A stretch of DNA of 64,000 bases from an uncultured Gammaproteobacteria bacterium (GTDB lineage Bacteria; Pseudomonadota; Gammaproteobacteria; Enterobacterales; Psychrobiaceae). Where the stretch lies: the NCBI GenBank assembly GCA_937139475.1, contig CAKZQF010000112.1, positions 1-64,000 on the forward strand, written 5' to 3'. A program made the translations under genes and the position numbers. Below, piece after piece: positions 7,168-15,653 of this stretch. Position 1 is the stretch's first letter; each line of letters opens with the position of its first letter. Below the pieces are notes generated by a model. The model made no database searches, was not told the DNA's origin, and worked only from the letters and a program-made list of their open reading frames with translations.

Positions 7168-7989
7168 TTACAGTGATGCTTTCAATACGGCTAAAACGTC
7201 AGCCGTTGGTTTAACATCATGTACTCTTATTATATTTGCGCCTTGTTGCGCACATAATAGCGCACCAGCAAGGCTAGATGCTAGACGTTGATCAACCTTT
7301 GCCCCTAATAAGTGCTCAAACATGCTTTTTCTGGACAATCCTGCTAATAGAGGCAAGCCAAATTGTTCGAAGCGTTTAAAATGCTTAATCAAAGAAAAGT
7401 TGTGCTCCATCGTTTTACCAAACCCAAATCCGGGATCAACAATAATCTGGTTATACTCAATGCCTGCAGCGACGCAATGATTAATGCGATGTTCGAAAAA
7501 ATCTAATACATCTTCTATCACGTCTAAATATTGCGGTGCATCTTGCATTGTTTTAGGCTGACCTTGCATATGCATCAAACAAACCGGCACCTTGGCGTCC
7601 ACAGCAGCATGTAGTGCACCAGGTTGTTGTAATGCACGAACATCATTAATTAAGTTAGCACCTGCATTCACCGCCTCTGTCATCACGACAGCTTTGCTCG
7701 TATCGATGGACAACCAGCAATCATGATGCTGGCGTATCTTTTCAATCACAGGTATCACTCTTTCAAGCTCTTCCTCTGCGCTAACTAGTGGCGCACCAGG
7801 GCGCGTAGATTCGCCACCAATGTCGATAATGCTCGCACCATCAATTAGCATGCTATCGACTTGTTCCAGGGCTTTATCGAGTTGATTAAAGCGGCCGCCA
7901 TCAGAGAATGAATCAGGGGTTAGGTTTAAAATCCCCATAATTTGCGGCTGCGTAAGATCTAATACTTTTTCTTTATGTTGTAATTTCAT
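7168..7989 (-). CDS. folP: Dihydropteroate synthase
   Basis: A 273-residue TIM-barrel enzyme that joins 6-hydroxymethyl-dihydropterin diphosphate and p-aminobenzoate in folate synthesis; the sulfonamide target. Seen: the first signature IMGILNLTPDSFSDGG near residue 18, the second IDIGGESTRPGA near residue 60, ISIDTSK-type loop (LSIDTSKA), VDPGFGFGKT near residue 187 and GLSRKS near residue 217. It lies between ftsH and glmM on the same strand; a 190-base gap with a tandem repeat and a terminator separates it from ftsH, so it probably has its own promoter. Confidence 0.97.
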   Translation of the reverse strand: MKLQHKEKVLDLTQPQIMGILNLTPDSFSDGGRFNQLDKALEQVDSMLIDGASIIDIGGESTRPGAPLVSAEEELERVIPVIEKIRQHHDCWLSIDTSKAVVMTEAVNAGANLINDVRALQQPGALHAAVDAKVPVCLMHMQGQPKTMQDAPQYLDVIEDVLDFFEHRINHCVAAGIEYNQIIVDPGFGFGKTMEHNFSLIKHFKRFEQFGLPLLAGLSRKSMFEHLLGAKVDQRLASSLAGALLCAQQGANIIRVHDVKPTADVLAVLKASL

Positions 7990-8021
7990 GGTTATTTTTT
8001 CGAATTATTATCAGTATGCAA

Positions 8022-8137
8022 TTCATCCTGAACATCGCCGCGCTTTGGCTTCCATGCCACTGCGGCATACCGTTCATCCTGAACATCGCCGCGCTTTGGC
8101 TTCCATGCCACTGCGGCATACCGTTCATCCTGAACAT
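8022..8137. repeat. 51-base tandem repeat, about 2.3 copies
   Basis: The unit begins TTCATCCTGAACATCGCC at 8022, 8073 and 8124; the first two copies are complete and essentially identical, the third stops after 14 bases. Each unit contains two small dyads, GTTCA-TCC-TGAAC and ATGCC-ACTGC-GGCAT. It lies in the ftsH-folP gap directly behind the ftsH terminator and is more GC-rich than its surroundings. It looks like an intergenic dispersed repeat that has duplicated in tandem. Confidence 0.85.
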
Positions 8138-8164
8138 AAAAAAGCCCCGAATACTCGGGGCTTT
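8138..8164 (-). terminator. Terminator of ftsH
   Basis: On the minus strand GCCCCGA-GTAT-TCGGGGC is followed by six T. It begins 18 bases after the ftsH stop. Confidence 0.9.
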
Positions 8165-8181
8165 ATAAATACTAGCTAAGA

Positions 8182-10143
8182 TTATGAGGCAGGTGTATCA
8201 GTCGAAGGGTCGTTAGCATCCACTTTGGTATCTACCTTTGGCTCTTCTTTCACCTCTGATTTTTCAGCTGGAGCACTTGGCTTATCGCCATCATCACTTG
8301 CTGAATCATCGTTAGTCCAATCCGCAGGTGGACGTGGTTCTTTACGCTCCATCAAGTCATCAATTTGCTTCGCATCAATGGTTTCATACTTCATCAATGC
8401 ATCTTTCATAGCATGTAAAACATCCATGTTGTCATTGATGATGGTATAAGCACGTTGATAGTTACGGTCAACAAAATCACGGATTTCAGTGTCGATTGCT
8501 TGTGTCGTATCTTCAGACATTTGCTTGTTCTTACCAACACTACGGCCTAGGAAAACTTCACCCTCTTCTTCTGCATAAAGTAGTGGCCCCATTTTTTCAG
8601 ATAGGCCCCACTGGGTAACCATCTTACGTGCAATTTCTGTTGCGCGTTCGATATCGTTTGATGCGCCAGTGCTTACTTTATTGGCACCGTAAATCACTTC
8701 TTCTGCAATACGGCCACCGTAAAGACTGGAAATCATACTTTCTAAATGTTCTTTCGAATGGCTAACACGGTCTTGCTCAGGCAAGTACATGGTGACACCC
8801 AGTGCGCGACCACGAGGAATAATACTTACTTTATAAACCGGATCGTGTTCTGGTACGAGACGACCAACAATCGCATGGCCGGCTTCATGGTAAGCGGTCA
8901 TTTCTTTTTCTGACTCAGACATCACCATTGATTTACGCTCGGCGCCCATCATGATTTTGTCTTTCGCTTTTTCAAACTCTTCCATACTAACAGTACGCTT
9001 TTGACCACGTGCTGCAAATAAAGCCGCTTCGTTAACAAGGTTAGCTAAATCAGCACCTGAGAAGCCTGGTGTACCACGTGCAATAAGGCTTGCTTCTACA
9101 CCTTCGCCTAGAGGTACTTTACGCATATGAACTTTTAAGATCTGCTCACGGCCGCGAATATCAGGTAAACCAACGGTTACTTGACGGTCAAAACGACCAG
9201 GTCGTAATAGTGCTGGATCTAACACGTCTGGACGGTTAGTCGCCGCAATAACGATAATACCTTCATTACCTTCAAAGCCATCCATTTCAACCAGCATTTG
9301 GTTTAACGTCTGTTCGCGCTCATCGTTACCGCCACCAAGGCCTGCGCCACGCTGGCGACCTACAGCATCGATTTCATCGATAAAGATAATACATGGTGCA
9401 GATTTTTTCGCTTGCTCGAACATATCACGAACACGTGATGCACCAACACCAACAAACATTTCAACAAAGTCAGAACCTGAGATGGTAAAGAATGGAACTT
9501 TTGCTTCACCAGCAATCGCTTTGGCAATTAGGGTTTTACCTGTTCCTGGAGGACCAACAAGTAACACACCAGTAGGAATGCGACCACCAAGTTTTTGGAA
9601 TTTAGTTGGCTCACGCAAGTAATCTACAAGCTCAGCCACTTCCTCTTTCGCTTCATCACAACCGGCAACATCTTTAAAGGTTGTATTGATTTTATCTTCG
9701 CCCATTAGCTTAGCTTTTGACTTACCGAACGACATCGCGCCCTTGCCGCCGCCGCCTTGCATTTGGCGCATAAAGAAGATCCAAACACCAATGAGAAGAA
9801 TCATTGGGAACCAAGAGATAAAGATAGAAGTCAGCATGCTAGATTCTTCAGGCGCTTGCCCCTCAACACGCACACCTTTAGTGATCAGTTGGTTGATTAA
9901 ATCTTTGTCATACATTGGTATAATGGTAGAGAATTGTGTGCCATCACGACGTTTACCGCTAATGATTTTACTCGACTCGTCAACGCTAATTTCGTCGATA
10001 CTACCGCGCTCAACTTCCTTTACAAACGATGTGTAGTCCAATTTATTTGCGTTGCTACTATCTGGGCTAAAGCCCTGAAAAACTGACATTAATACCACTG
10101 CTATTACGAGCCACAGTATTAGGTTCTTAGCCATATCACTCAA
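8182..10143 (-). CDS. ftsH: ATP-dependent zinc metalloprotease FtsH
   Basis: A 653-residue inner-membrane AAA+ protease that degrades misfolded membrane proteins and short-lived regulators. Seen: two membrane helices (about residues 5-22 and 105-125) around a periplasmic domain, Walker A GPPGTGKT, Walker [10 protein letters not shown], second region of homology [20 protein letters not shown], and the zinc site HEAGH near residue 418. The tail is acidic and disordered. The start is taken as TTG at 10143 because AGAGG lies eight bases before it; the in-frame ATG at 10134 is the alternative. Some 178 bases separate it from rlmE upstream. Confidence 0.97.
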   Translation of the reverse strand: MSDMAKNLILWLVIAVVLMSVFQGFSPDSSNANKLDYTSFVKEVERGSIDEISVDESSKIISGKRRDGTQFSTIIPMYDKDLINQLITKGVRVEGQAPEESSMLTSIFISWFPMILLIGVWIFFMRQMQGGGGKGAMSFGKSKAKLMGEDKINTTFKDVAGCDEAKEEVAELVDYLREPTKFQKLGGRIPTGVLLVGPPGTGKTLIAKAIAGEAKVPFFTISGSDFVEMFVGVGASRVRDMFEQAKKSAPCIIFIDEIDAVGRQRGAGLGGGNDEREQTLNQMLVEMDGFEGNEGIIVIAATNRPDVLDPALLRPGRFDRQVTVGLPDIRGREQILKVHMRKVPLGEGVEASLIARGTPGFSGADLANLVNEAALFAARGQKRTVSMEEFEKAKDKIMMGAERKSMVMSESEKEMTAYHEAGHAIVGRLVPEHDPVYKVSIIPRGRALGVTMYLPEQDRVSHSKEHLESMISSLYGGRIAEEVIYGANKVSTGASNDIERATEIARKMVTQWGLSEKMGPLLYAEEEGEVFLGRSVGKNKQMSEDTTQAIDTEIRDFVDRNYQRAYTIINDNMDVLHAMKDALMKYETIDAKQIDDLMERKEPRPPADWTNDDSASDDGDKPSAPAEKSEVKEEPKVDTKVDANDPSTDTPAS

Positions 10144-10321
10144 AGTAATGACCTCTTCTCTTATTTAAAATTAAAAATACGTTGTTAGCTTAATGCCACA
10201 CTTCACAATGAAGTAACGCTGCTACTTATGACATATTATGCCAACTTATCAAAAGGGTTGCCTTAGTAAATTAGCAAAAAGTCCCCTTTAATTACAAAAA
10301 TGCTTCATATAGCTCAGGTTA

Positions 10322-10957
10322 CTATACTTTATAGCCTGTAGCTACTATATAGACTTCGCGGGATCGATCTCTAGAAGAATCAGGTTTACGAGTACGTACC
10401 ACTTTAAACATCGAGCGCACTTCCTTCATATATTCTTCGTAACCTTCCCCCATAAATACTTTGACAGCAAAACTGCCATTAGGTGCTAATACTTGACGAC
10501 ACATATCAAGTGCTAGCTCAACTAAGTACATTGCACTAGGTTGGTCTATCGACACATTACCGCTGAAATTTGGTGCCATATCAGACAACACAACATCAAC
10601 TTTATCGTCACCAACACGGCCAAGCAATGCATCTAATACTGCCTCTTCACGAAAGTCACCTTGTAAGAATGCCACGCCTGGTAGCGCATCCATCGGTAAA
10701 ATATCACAGGCAATAACTTGCCCTTTCTCACCAACAACCTTTGCAGCCAGTTGTGACCAGCCGCCCGGCGCCGCACCTAAATCAACAACGGTCATTCCAG
10801 ACTTAATAAGTTTATCTTTCGCTTGAATTTCTTCTAGTTTAAATACGGCACGTGATCGTAGGCCTAATTTCTGCGCTTTTTGTACATAGTGGTCGTTAAA
10901 GTGTTCTTCAATCCAACGGTTACTACTTTTTGTACGATTTTTCTTCTCATGCTGCAT
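10322..10957 (-). CDS. rlmE: 23S rRNA (uridine-2'-O-)-methyltransferase RlmE
   Basis: A 211-residue RrmJ/FtsJ-type enzyme that methylates U2552 of 23S rRNA at a late step of 50S assembly. Seen: basic N-terminus [14 protein letters not shown] motif [15 protein letters not shown] near residue 60, catalytic Lys/Asp/Lys/Glu tetrad positions around [30 protein letters not shown] and SREVYIVA. The frame is open upstream to 11122, but the start at 10957 gives the family length (about 209) and N-terminus. It is divergent from yhbY, sharing a 130-base promoter region, and precedes ftsH as in E. coli. Confidence 0.96.
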   Translation of the reverse strand: MQHEKKNRTKSSNRWIEEHFNDHYVQKAQKLGLRSRAVFKLEEIQAKDKLIKSGMTVVDLGAAPGGWSQLAAKVVGEKGQVIACDILPMDALPGVAFLQGDFREEAVLDALLGRVGDDKVDVVLSDMAPNFSGNVSIDQPSAMYLVELALDMCRQVLAPNGSFAVKVFMGEGYEEYMKEVRSMFKVVRTRKPDSSRDRSREVYIVATGYKV

Positions 10958-11087
10958 CGAATAAATTTTCCATATTTGGCTATTTGTTGCCATTAACCCG
11001 TTATTTGGGACATCGCTAATAGAATTAAGTTTGATATGGGGGTAAAATATGTTTCTTTCAACCCCTAATACAGTGAAATATCCAATA

Positions 11088-11381
11088 ATGAATTTAACCA
11101 ACAAGCAAAAACAACACCTCAAAGGATTGGCTCATCATCTTAAGCCTATCATTCAACTAGGCGCTAATGGTCTAACAGAAGGTGTTTTAGCTGAAATTGA
11201 TAATGCCTTGGCACATCATGAGCTAATTAAAGTTAAAGTTGCTACCAGTGATCGCGAAATGAAAAAGCTGATTATTGAAGCTATCGTACGCGAAACTGAG
11301 GCGATTAAAGTTCAAACAATCGGCCATGTTTTGGTAATTTACAAGCAAAGCGATGAGCCTAACATCTCACTGCCTCGCTAA
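11088..11381 (+). CDS. yhbY: RNA-binding ribosome assembly factor YhbY (CRM domain)
   Basis: A 97-residue CRM-domain protein associated with pre-50S particles. Seen: [19 protein letters not shown] at the start, the GxxG-type loop [12 protein letters not shown], and the end [11 protein letters not shown], all nearly identical to E. coli YhbY. The start at 11088 gives the exact family length; an in-frame ATG at 11049 would add 13 unrelated residues. Divergent from rlmE, the usual arrangement; both act on the large subunit. Confidence 0.96.
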   Translation: MNLTNKQKQHLKGLAHHLKPIIQLGANGLTEGVLAEIDNALAHHELIKVKVATSDREMKKLIIEAIVRETEAIKVQTIGHVLVIYKQSDEPNISLPR

Positions 11382-11390
11382 AGTTTGCAC

Positions 11391-11422
11391 CATTAAAAGG
11401 GCTTTAATTAGCCCTTTTAATG
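11391..11422. terminator. Bidirectional terminator between yhbY and the transglutaminase-like gene
   Basis: CATTAAAAGGGC and GCCCTTTTAATG form a perfect 12-base-pair stem around an eight-base AT loop, with A/T-rich flanks on both strands. It serves two convergent genes and overlaps the last codons of the minus-strand gene. Confidence 0.8.
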
Positions 11423-12049
11423 GTTACAATCAAGTTGAGGATATTCTTTTTCAAACGTAGCAACTATCTCTGTTAACGGTACGTCATAAAACTCCCCACG
11501 ATAGTTCAAATACTCCATATGTTTATCGCCAGCTGCATTAAAAGGCATAAATATTGAGTCATTGATACCATCAAAATCTGCTGCCAGTATCCCGAACTTA
11601 TTACATAAACGCTGATTAAAGGCAGGCGTTGCCTTAACCCACTTGCCATTTAAATATAATACGGCATAACTGTGCCAATAGAACACATCGCTGCCCATAC
11701 TTTGACGAAGTTTGGCTGTCGTAATATGGTTTTTCACATCCGCAAAACCTAAACCAGCAGGGACACCGATAGCGCGACAGCAAGCAGCCAGTAATACGGC
11801 TTTATTGACACACCAGCCTCGACGCTTTTCAATAACAAAACTCGCACTTAGCCCATTAACACTTAAATCAATACGGTGAGGGTTGTAACTTATTTTATCG
11901 CGAACGGCATAATATAAACTGACGGCTTGCTCAAATAACGTTTCACCAAGCGCATGTTGTGCAACAAAATTAGCGACAAGCGGATGCTCAAAATCTAAAT
12001 GAGCGGTGCTTTTTAAACATTGTGTGGGGTCTAGTTCACAGGGCTGCAT
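11417..12049 (-). CDS. Transglutaminase-like cysteine peptidase-fold protein
   Basis: A 210-residue soluble protein of the transglutaminase-core superfamily. The catalytic triad can be read as Cys in RGWCVNKAVLLAACCRAIGVP (about residues 77-97), His in FYWHSYAVLYLNGKWVKATP and Asp/Asn in the following strand near residue 140. No signal peptide is seen, so it is cytoplasmic. Bacterial members are thiol hydrolases or proteases of mostly unknown substrate. It is convergent with yhbY and lies downstream of greA, from which a terminator separates it. The specific function is unknown. Confidence 0.8.
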   Translation of the reverse strand: MQPCELDPTQCLKSTAHLDFEHPLVANFVAQHALGETLFEQAVSLYYAVRDKISYNPHRIDLSVNGLSASFVIEKRRGWCVNKAVLLAACCRAIGVPAGLGFADVKNHITTAKLRQSMGSDVFYWHSYAVLYLNGKWVKATPAFNQRLCNKFGILAADFDGINDSIFMPFNAAGDKHMEYLNYRGEFYDVPLTEIVATFEKEYPQLDCNH

Positions 12050-12063
12050 GGTAATACTCGACT

Positions 12064-12095
12064 AAAAAAAATGCCACTCTCTTCAGGAATGGCAT
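12064..12095 (-). terminator. Terminator of greA
   Basis: On the minus strand ATGCCATTC...GAGTGGCAT forms a nine-pair stem (one G-U) and is followed by a run of T. It lies 28 bases after the greA stop. Confidence 0.85.
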
Positions 12096-12122
12096 CTTAT
12101 GCATATATAGTAATTAACTTTA

Positions 12123-12599
12123 CTAGATGTATTCTACATTGGTGATTTCAAATTCTTTGACGCCACCAGGAGTAGTTACGGTAACTTCATCATCAAGCTC
12201 TTTGCCGACAAAAGCACGAGCGATTGGAGAACTAACTGACAGCAGGTTGTTTTTTATATCAGCTTCGTCTTCGCCAACGATACGATAAGTCACTTCCTTA
12301 TCGTTATCTAGATCGAGTAACGTAATCGTTGATCCAAAAATCACACGACCATTATTATTCATTTTCGTCACGTCGATAACCTGGGCGTTTGATAGCTTGC
12401 CTTCAATCTCTTGAATACGACCTTCACAAAACCCTTGTTCTTCACGCGCAGCATGATATTCAGCATTTTCTTTTAAGTCACCATGCTCACGTGCTTCAGC
12501 GATATCGGCAACGATGCGGGGACGCAGCACAGTCTTTAGGTGCTCTAGTTCTTCACGCAGTGCAACCGCACCTTGCTCAGTCATTGGTACTAAACTCAT
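12123..12599 (-). CDS. greA: Transcription elongation factor GreA
   Basis: A 158-residue factor that rescues backtracked RNA polymerase by stimulating transcript cleavage. The N-terminal coiled coil (about residues 1-75) carries the acidic tip [20 protein letters not shown] with the Asp/Glu that reach the active site; the C-terminal FKBP-like domain has [11 protein letters not shown] and [16 protein letters not shown]. Length equals that of E. coli GreA. Unlike in many enterics, carAB is not its neighbour here; upstream is phhB. Confidence 0.97.
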   Translation of the reverse strand: MSLVPMTEQGAVALREELEHLKTVLRPRIVADIAEAREHGDLKENAEYHAAREEQGFCEGRIQEIEGKLSNAQVIDVTKMNNNGRVIFGSTITLLDLDNDKEVTYRIVGEDEADIKNNLLSVSSPIARAFVGKELDDEVTVTTPGGVKEFEITNVEYI

Positions 12600-12704
12600 A
12601 ATATCTCTTTAGATCTGGCCAACGTAAACAGTTAGCTCATTAAAAATTAATGAGCGTTATTCTAGAGAAGATATGTACCAAGCGCAACTATACTAAACAC
12701 GCAA

Positions 12705-13046
12705 TTAAGCGACGGTTAGTAGCTCGTCTGTTTTAGCTGCCATAATAAAGTCATTGCGATGTAAGCCACCAATAGCATGAGTCCACCATGTCACTGTCAC
12801 TTTACCCCATTCAGTTAAAATTCCTGGATGATGAAATTCACTCTCTGCTAATGCGCCCAGTTGATTCGTGAAGGCCAAAGCCAGTTTAAAGTTTTTAAAC
12901 TTATACTCGCGCTGTAATTGCATTACCCCGTCAACGACAATAGGTGTCCAATCGGGTATTTGTTTAATTAGCTGCGCTAGCTCATCATCTGACACCGTCG
13001 GTGCACCAACTTGACACGCTTCACAATTTGCTTGGCTTAAACTCAT
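12705..13046 (-). CDS. phhB: Pterin-4a-carbinolamine dehydratase
   Basis: A 113-residue enzyme that dehydrates the 4a-hydroxytetrahydropterin made by phenylalanine hydroxylase so that the cofactor can be recycled. Seen: the family core with [23 protein letters not shown] and [21 protein letters not shown], holding the His-His-Pro and His active-site residues. Its start overlaps the stop of phhA by four bases (ATGA), giving translational coupling, the standard phhAB order. Confidence 0.96.
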   Translation of the reverse strand: MSLSQANCEACQVGAPTVSDDELAQLIKQIPDWTPIVVDGVMQLQREYKFKNFKLALAFTNQLGALAESEFHHPGILTEWGKVTVTWWTHAIGGLHRNDFIMAAKTDELLTVA

Positions 13047-13852
13047 ATTGTTTCCTTTTTTTGTACTTGTTGTTTGGGTTCAAATTTCGCCGGTAATAAA
13101 CCTAACTCGATCGCTTGGTCGACTAAACCCATTAAATCTAATCGAGTCAACTCAGTTAAGTGCGCCATATCTTCCAGTACAAAGTACTGAGGCTGCATAA
13201 TGTCGATACGATAAGGCGTTCTAAAGACTTCTAATGGGTCTAATGGCCTAATATCGGCTTCTTTATGATAAGCATAATTCGTTTCCCCTGGTGAGGATAA
13301 AATGCCACCACCAATAATGCGAAGACCATCATGACTGCGTACTAAACCAAATTCAACCGTAAACCAGTAGAGGCGCGCCAAATATACTCGTTGCTGTTTA
13401 TTGGCTTTTAGTCCGAGCTTGCCGTAATGCTCGGTGAAGTCAGCGAAATGCTTGTTCGTCAGCATGGCGCAATGACCAAAAATTTCATGAAAAATATCTG
13501 GCTCTTGCAAATAGTCTAATTCTTCCTGAGTTCTGATAAAAGTAGCGACTGGAAACTTTTTATTCGCCAACAGCGTAAAGAATTCTTCGAATCCGATAAG
13601 CGCTGGAACCGGAGCCGTTTGCCAACCGGTGCTCTTTAATAGGACTTGATTAATTTCATCAAGTTGCGGTATGCGATCCATTGGCAAGTTAAGTAGTTTT
13701 AGTCCAGCTAAAAACTCCTCACAAGCCGTGTTATCTATCCAATCCATTTGTCTGGTGATCAATTGTCGCCAGATATCGTGTTCAGTTGCGCTATAATCGA
13801 TATACCCCTGAGCATCAGGTAATTTCGCTTGATAGCTTGTTCCTTTGGCCAT
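13043..13852 (-). CDS. phhA: Phenylalanine 4-monooxygenase
   Basis: A 269-residue bacterial aromatic amino acid hydroxylase that converts phenylalanine to tyrosine with tetrahydropterin, oxygen and non-haem iron. Iron ligands are visible as the two His of [13 protein letters not shown] and the Glu of WFTVEFGL. Other family motifs are [13 protein letters not shown] and [12 protein letters not shown]. The N-terminal regulatory ACT domain of the animal enzyme is absent, as in all bacterial forms. First gene of phhAB; a TyrR/PhhR-type site lies about 95 bases upstream. Confidence 0.97.
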   Translation of the reverse strand: MAKGTSYQAKLPDAQGYIDYSATEHDIWRQLITRQMDWIDNTACEEFLAGLKLLNLPMDRIPQLDEINQVLLKSTGWQTAPVPALIGFEEFFTLLANKKFPVATFIRTQEELDYLQEPDIFHEIFGHCAMLTNKHFADFTEHYGKLGLKANKQQRVYLARLYWFTVEFGLVRSHDGLRIIGGGILSSPGETNYAYHKEADIRPLDPLEVFRTPYRIDIMQPQYFVLEDMAHLTELTRLDLMGLVDQAIELGLLPAKFEPKQQVQKKETI

Positions 13853-13946
13853 GTTGCACCTATTTATTGCTGCTTAGATATCTCTCACTACAACATAGAA
13901 AATAAGTAAAATACAATACGTGTTGGTATAGAAAGCACTGTCAACA

Positions 13947-13964
13947 TGTACCAAAGAATTTACA
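13947..13964. promoter_or_regulatory. Probable TyrR/PhhR operator of phhAB
   Basis: TGTACC-AAAGAA-TTTACA matches the TyrR box consensus TGTAAA-N6-TTTACA at ten of twelve fixed positions. It lies 95-112 bases upstream of the phhA start. PhhR, the TyrR homologue of pseudomonads, activates phh genes from such sites; control here is an inference from the motif and the target gene. Confidence 0.65.
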
Positions 13965-13986
13965 CTCAACAGCGGAATTTTTACAA

Positions 13987-14018
13987 TAAAAAACCAGCTA
14001 GGGTTTCCCTAACTGGTT
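13987..14018 (-). terminator. Terminator of the DUF3149 gene
   Basis: On the minus strand ACCAG-T-TAGGG-AAA-CCCTA-G-CTGGT is followed by a run of T. It starts about 30 bases after the stop of the small membrane protein gene. Confidence 0.85.
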
Positions 14019-14048
14019 TAATTATTCATCGATGATATGAGCTAAGTA

Positions 14049-14192
14049 TTATTCTGACTCAGGCTCAGCTTTCATGATATTTGAAATAAAGTAATAGGCC
14101 ATAAACGCCGCGATTCCAGCTAAGATAGCTAAACCAATAATAGTTCCCATTGCCGCATCATTACTTAAAATAAAATCAACCCAGTTCATCAT
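14049..14192 (-). CDS. Small membrane protein, DUF3149-like
   Basis: A 47-residue protein (MMNWVDFILSNDAAMG...) with one membrane helix at about residues 17-38 (IIGLAILAGIAAFMAYYF) and an acidic tail ending EPESE. Length, the short amphipathic N-terminus and the helix fit the DUF3149 family of gammaproteobacteria, whose function is unknown. AAGGA lies close before the tandem ATG codons at 14192 and 14189; the second has the better spacing. A terminator follows. It is a separate unit between methionine gamma-lyase and phhA. Confidence 0.8.
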   Translation of the reverse strand: MMNWVDFILSNDAAMGTIIGLAILAGIAAFMAYYFISNIMKAEPESE

Positions 14193-14244
14193 CTAATCCT
14201 TTTCACAATTTGTTTTGTTAGGACAGATAGTAAACAATCCGGCA

Positions 14245-15468
14245 TTAGGCTTGTTGATATAGATCAAGGCCAGCTACTGACTGATTATTCAACCCATTTA
14301 ACCCATGATCTAGATCATTAATTAAGTCTTGCGCTGCTTCTAAACCAATGGATAAACGAATTAAATTATCCGCAATACCAGCTTTGTGTCGAGCTTCAAG
14401 GCTATAAGTAGCATGGGTCATCGAGGCAGGGTGCTGAATGAGCGACTCAGCATCTCCCAGGCTTACAGCGATTGTGAACAATTTAAGCTTATTAACAAAT
14501 GCTTGGGTTTGCTCAAAGTCGGCATGAAGTTCAATTGCGACCAGACCGCCACCAGCACTCATTTGGTTGCCAAGAAGTGCTTTGCCGCACTCTTCATTTA
14601 ATCCCGGGTAATAGACCTTTGCTATGGCTGGGTGTTCACTAAGCCATTGCGCTATCGTTAACGCGCTTTGACAATGACGCTCCATGCGAACAGATAATGT
14701 TTTTAACCCGCGGCTAATCAGCCACGCATCAAATGGTGCCATGCTAGCACCGAAGTCTTTAATGATTGTCCCTTTGATATTATCTATTTGTTCCTGACTC
14801 GCACAAACAATACCAGCCACAACATCACCATGACCGTTTAAGTATTTGGTTGCACTATGAATGACAATATCAGCACCTAGTTCCAATGGCCGCTGAAGCA
14901 GTGGTGTTAGAAATGTATTATCAACAATCGAAATAATATGATGTTCACGCGCAATGTTTATAATTTTTTCCAAATCAAAAACTTGAAGGTGAGGATTAAC
15001 AGGTGACTCAAGAAAGATAACTTTGGTATTTGCTTTCACTGCTTGCTTTATTTCTTTAAAGTCAGACATATCAACAAATGTAACGTCAATACCATAACGC
15101 GGTAGTTGCTCGTTTAAGAGAGAGAACGTACAACCATACACTGCGCTAGATGCAATTACATGCTCGCCAGCCTTGAGATTTGCTAATAATGACGCCGAAA
15201 CGGCGCCCATCCCAGTGGCCGTCGCTGCAGCGTCTTCGCTGCCTTCAAGCGAGGCCATTTGACGCTCTAGCTCCCTAACGGTCGGATTACCTAACCGCGT
15301 ATAAATGTAGCCCTCATCTTCACCAGCAAAACGCTTTGAGCCCTGCTCTAGATTTTCAAAGGTAAATGTTGAGGTTTGATAGATAGGCGCAACTAACGCT
15401 CCATGTTCATTACCTTGCTTACCTTGATAATGGATTAGGGCGGTGTCACGTTGGTATAACGGTTTCAT
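14245..15468 (-). CDS. Methionine gamma-lyase (Cys/Met metabolism PLP enzyme)
   Basis: A 407-residue PLP enzyme of the cystathionine gamma-synthase family. The PLP lysine is in SATKYLNGHGD near residue 203; the Tyr-x-Arg phosphate motif is in YIYTRLGNPT and GMGAVSA follows. The Cys in YGCTF near residue 110 sits where the characteristic Cys116 of methionine gamma-lyases lies, which favours that activity (methionine to methanethiol, 2-oxobutyrate and ammonia) over cystathionine gamma-synthase or beta-lyase. The start at 15468 has GGA five bases before it; an in-frame ATG at 15492 is less likely. Monocistronic, with a TyrR-like dyad 113-130 bases upstream. Confidence 0.85.
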   Translation of the reverse strand: MKPLYQRDTALIHYQGKQGNEHGALVAPIYQTSTFTFENLEQGSKRFAGEDEGYIYTRLGNPTVRELERQMASLEGSEDAAATATGMGAVSASLLANLKAGEHVIASSAVYGCTFSLLNEQLPRYGIDVTFVDMSDFKEIKQAVKANTKVIFLESPVNPHLQVFDLEKIINIAREHHIISIVDNTFLTPLLQRPLELGADIVIHSATKYLNGHGDVVAGIVCASQEQIDNIKGTIIKDFGASMAPFDAWLISRGLKTLSVRMERHCQSALTIAQWLSEHPAIAKVYYPGLNEECGKALLGNQMSAGGGLVAIELHADFEQTQAFVNKLKLFTIAVSLGDAESLIQHPASMTHATYSLEARHKAGIADNLIRLSIGLEAAQDLINDLDHGLNGLNNQSVAGLDLYQQA

Positions 15469-15488
15469 AAGCTTCCTTAGAGTAATAT

Positions 15489-15507
15489 GCACAATCTGTA
15501 GTTGTGC
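15489..15507. promoter_or_regulatory. Small inverted repeat in the methionine gamma-lyase leader
   Basis: GCACAA-TCTGTAG-TTGTGC, 21 bases upstream of the start at 15468. It could be an operator or a leader hairpin; nothing in the sequence decides which. Confidence 0.3.
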
Positions 15508-15580
15508 TTCATCGATACCTTCACTCTAGAAACTTTATTTGGTCGGGGCAAGCAAGCCAAATAATGTACAAAAATTCTAA

Positions 15581-15598
15581 TGTAACATTAATTTTACA
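15581..15598. promoter_or_regulatory. TyrR-like box upstream of methionine gamma-lyase
   Basis: TGTAAC-ATTAAT-TTTACA matches the TyrR consensus TGTAAA-N6-TTTACA at eleven of twelve fixed positions. It lies 113 bases upstream of the lyase start, at a similar distance to the box before phhA. The region is AT-rich, so chance is possible. Confidence 0.5.
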
Positions 15599-15653
15599 GG
15601 TGCTATGTTTTTAAGCCTAGAATACCTCGATTATCTCAATGATAAGCGTTAAA

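Noticed and set aside
7988-8179. A plus-strand frame that translates the 51-base repeat into a 17-residue repeat
   Set aside because: It is made of the repeat plus the ftsH terminator, has no ribosome binding site and opposes both neighbouring genes.
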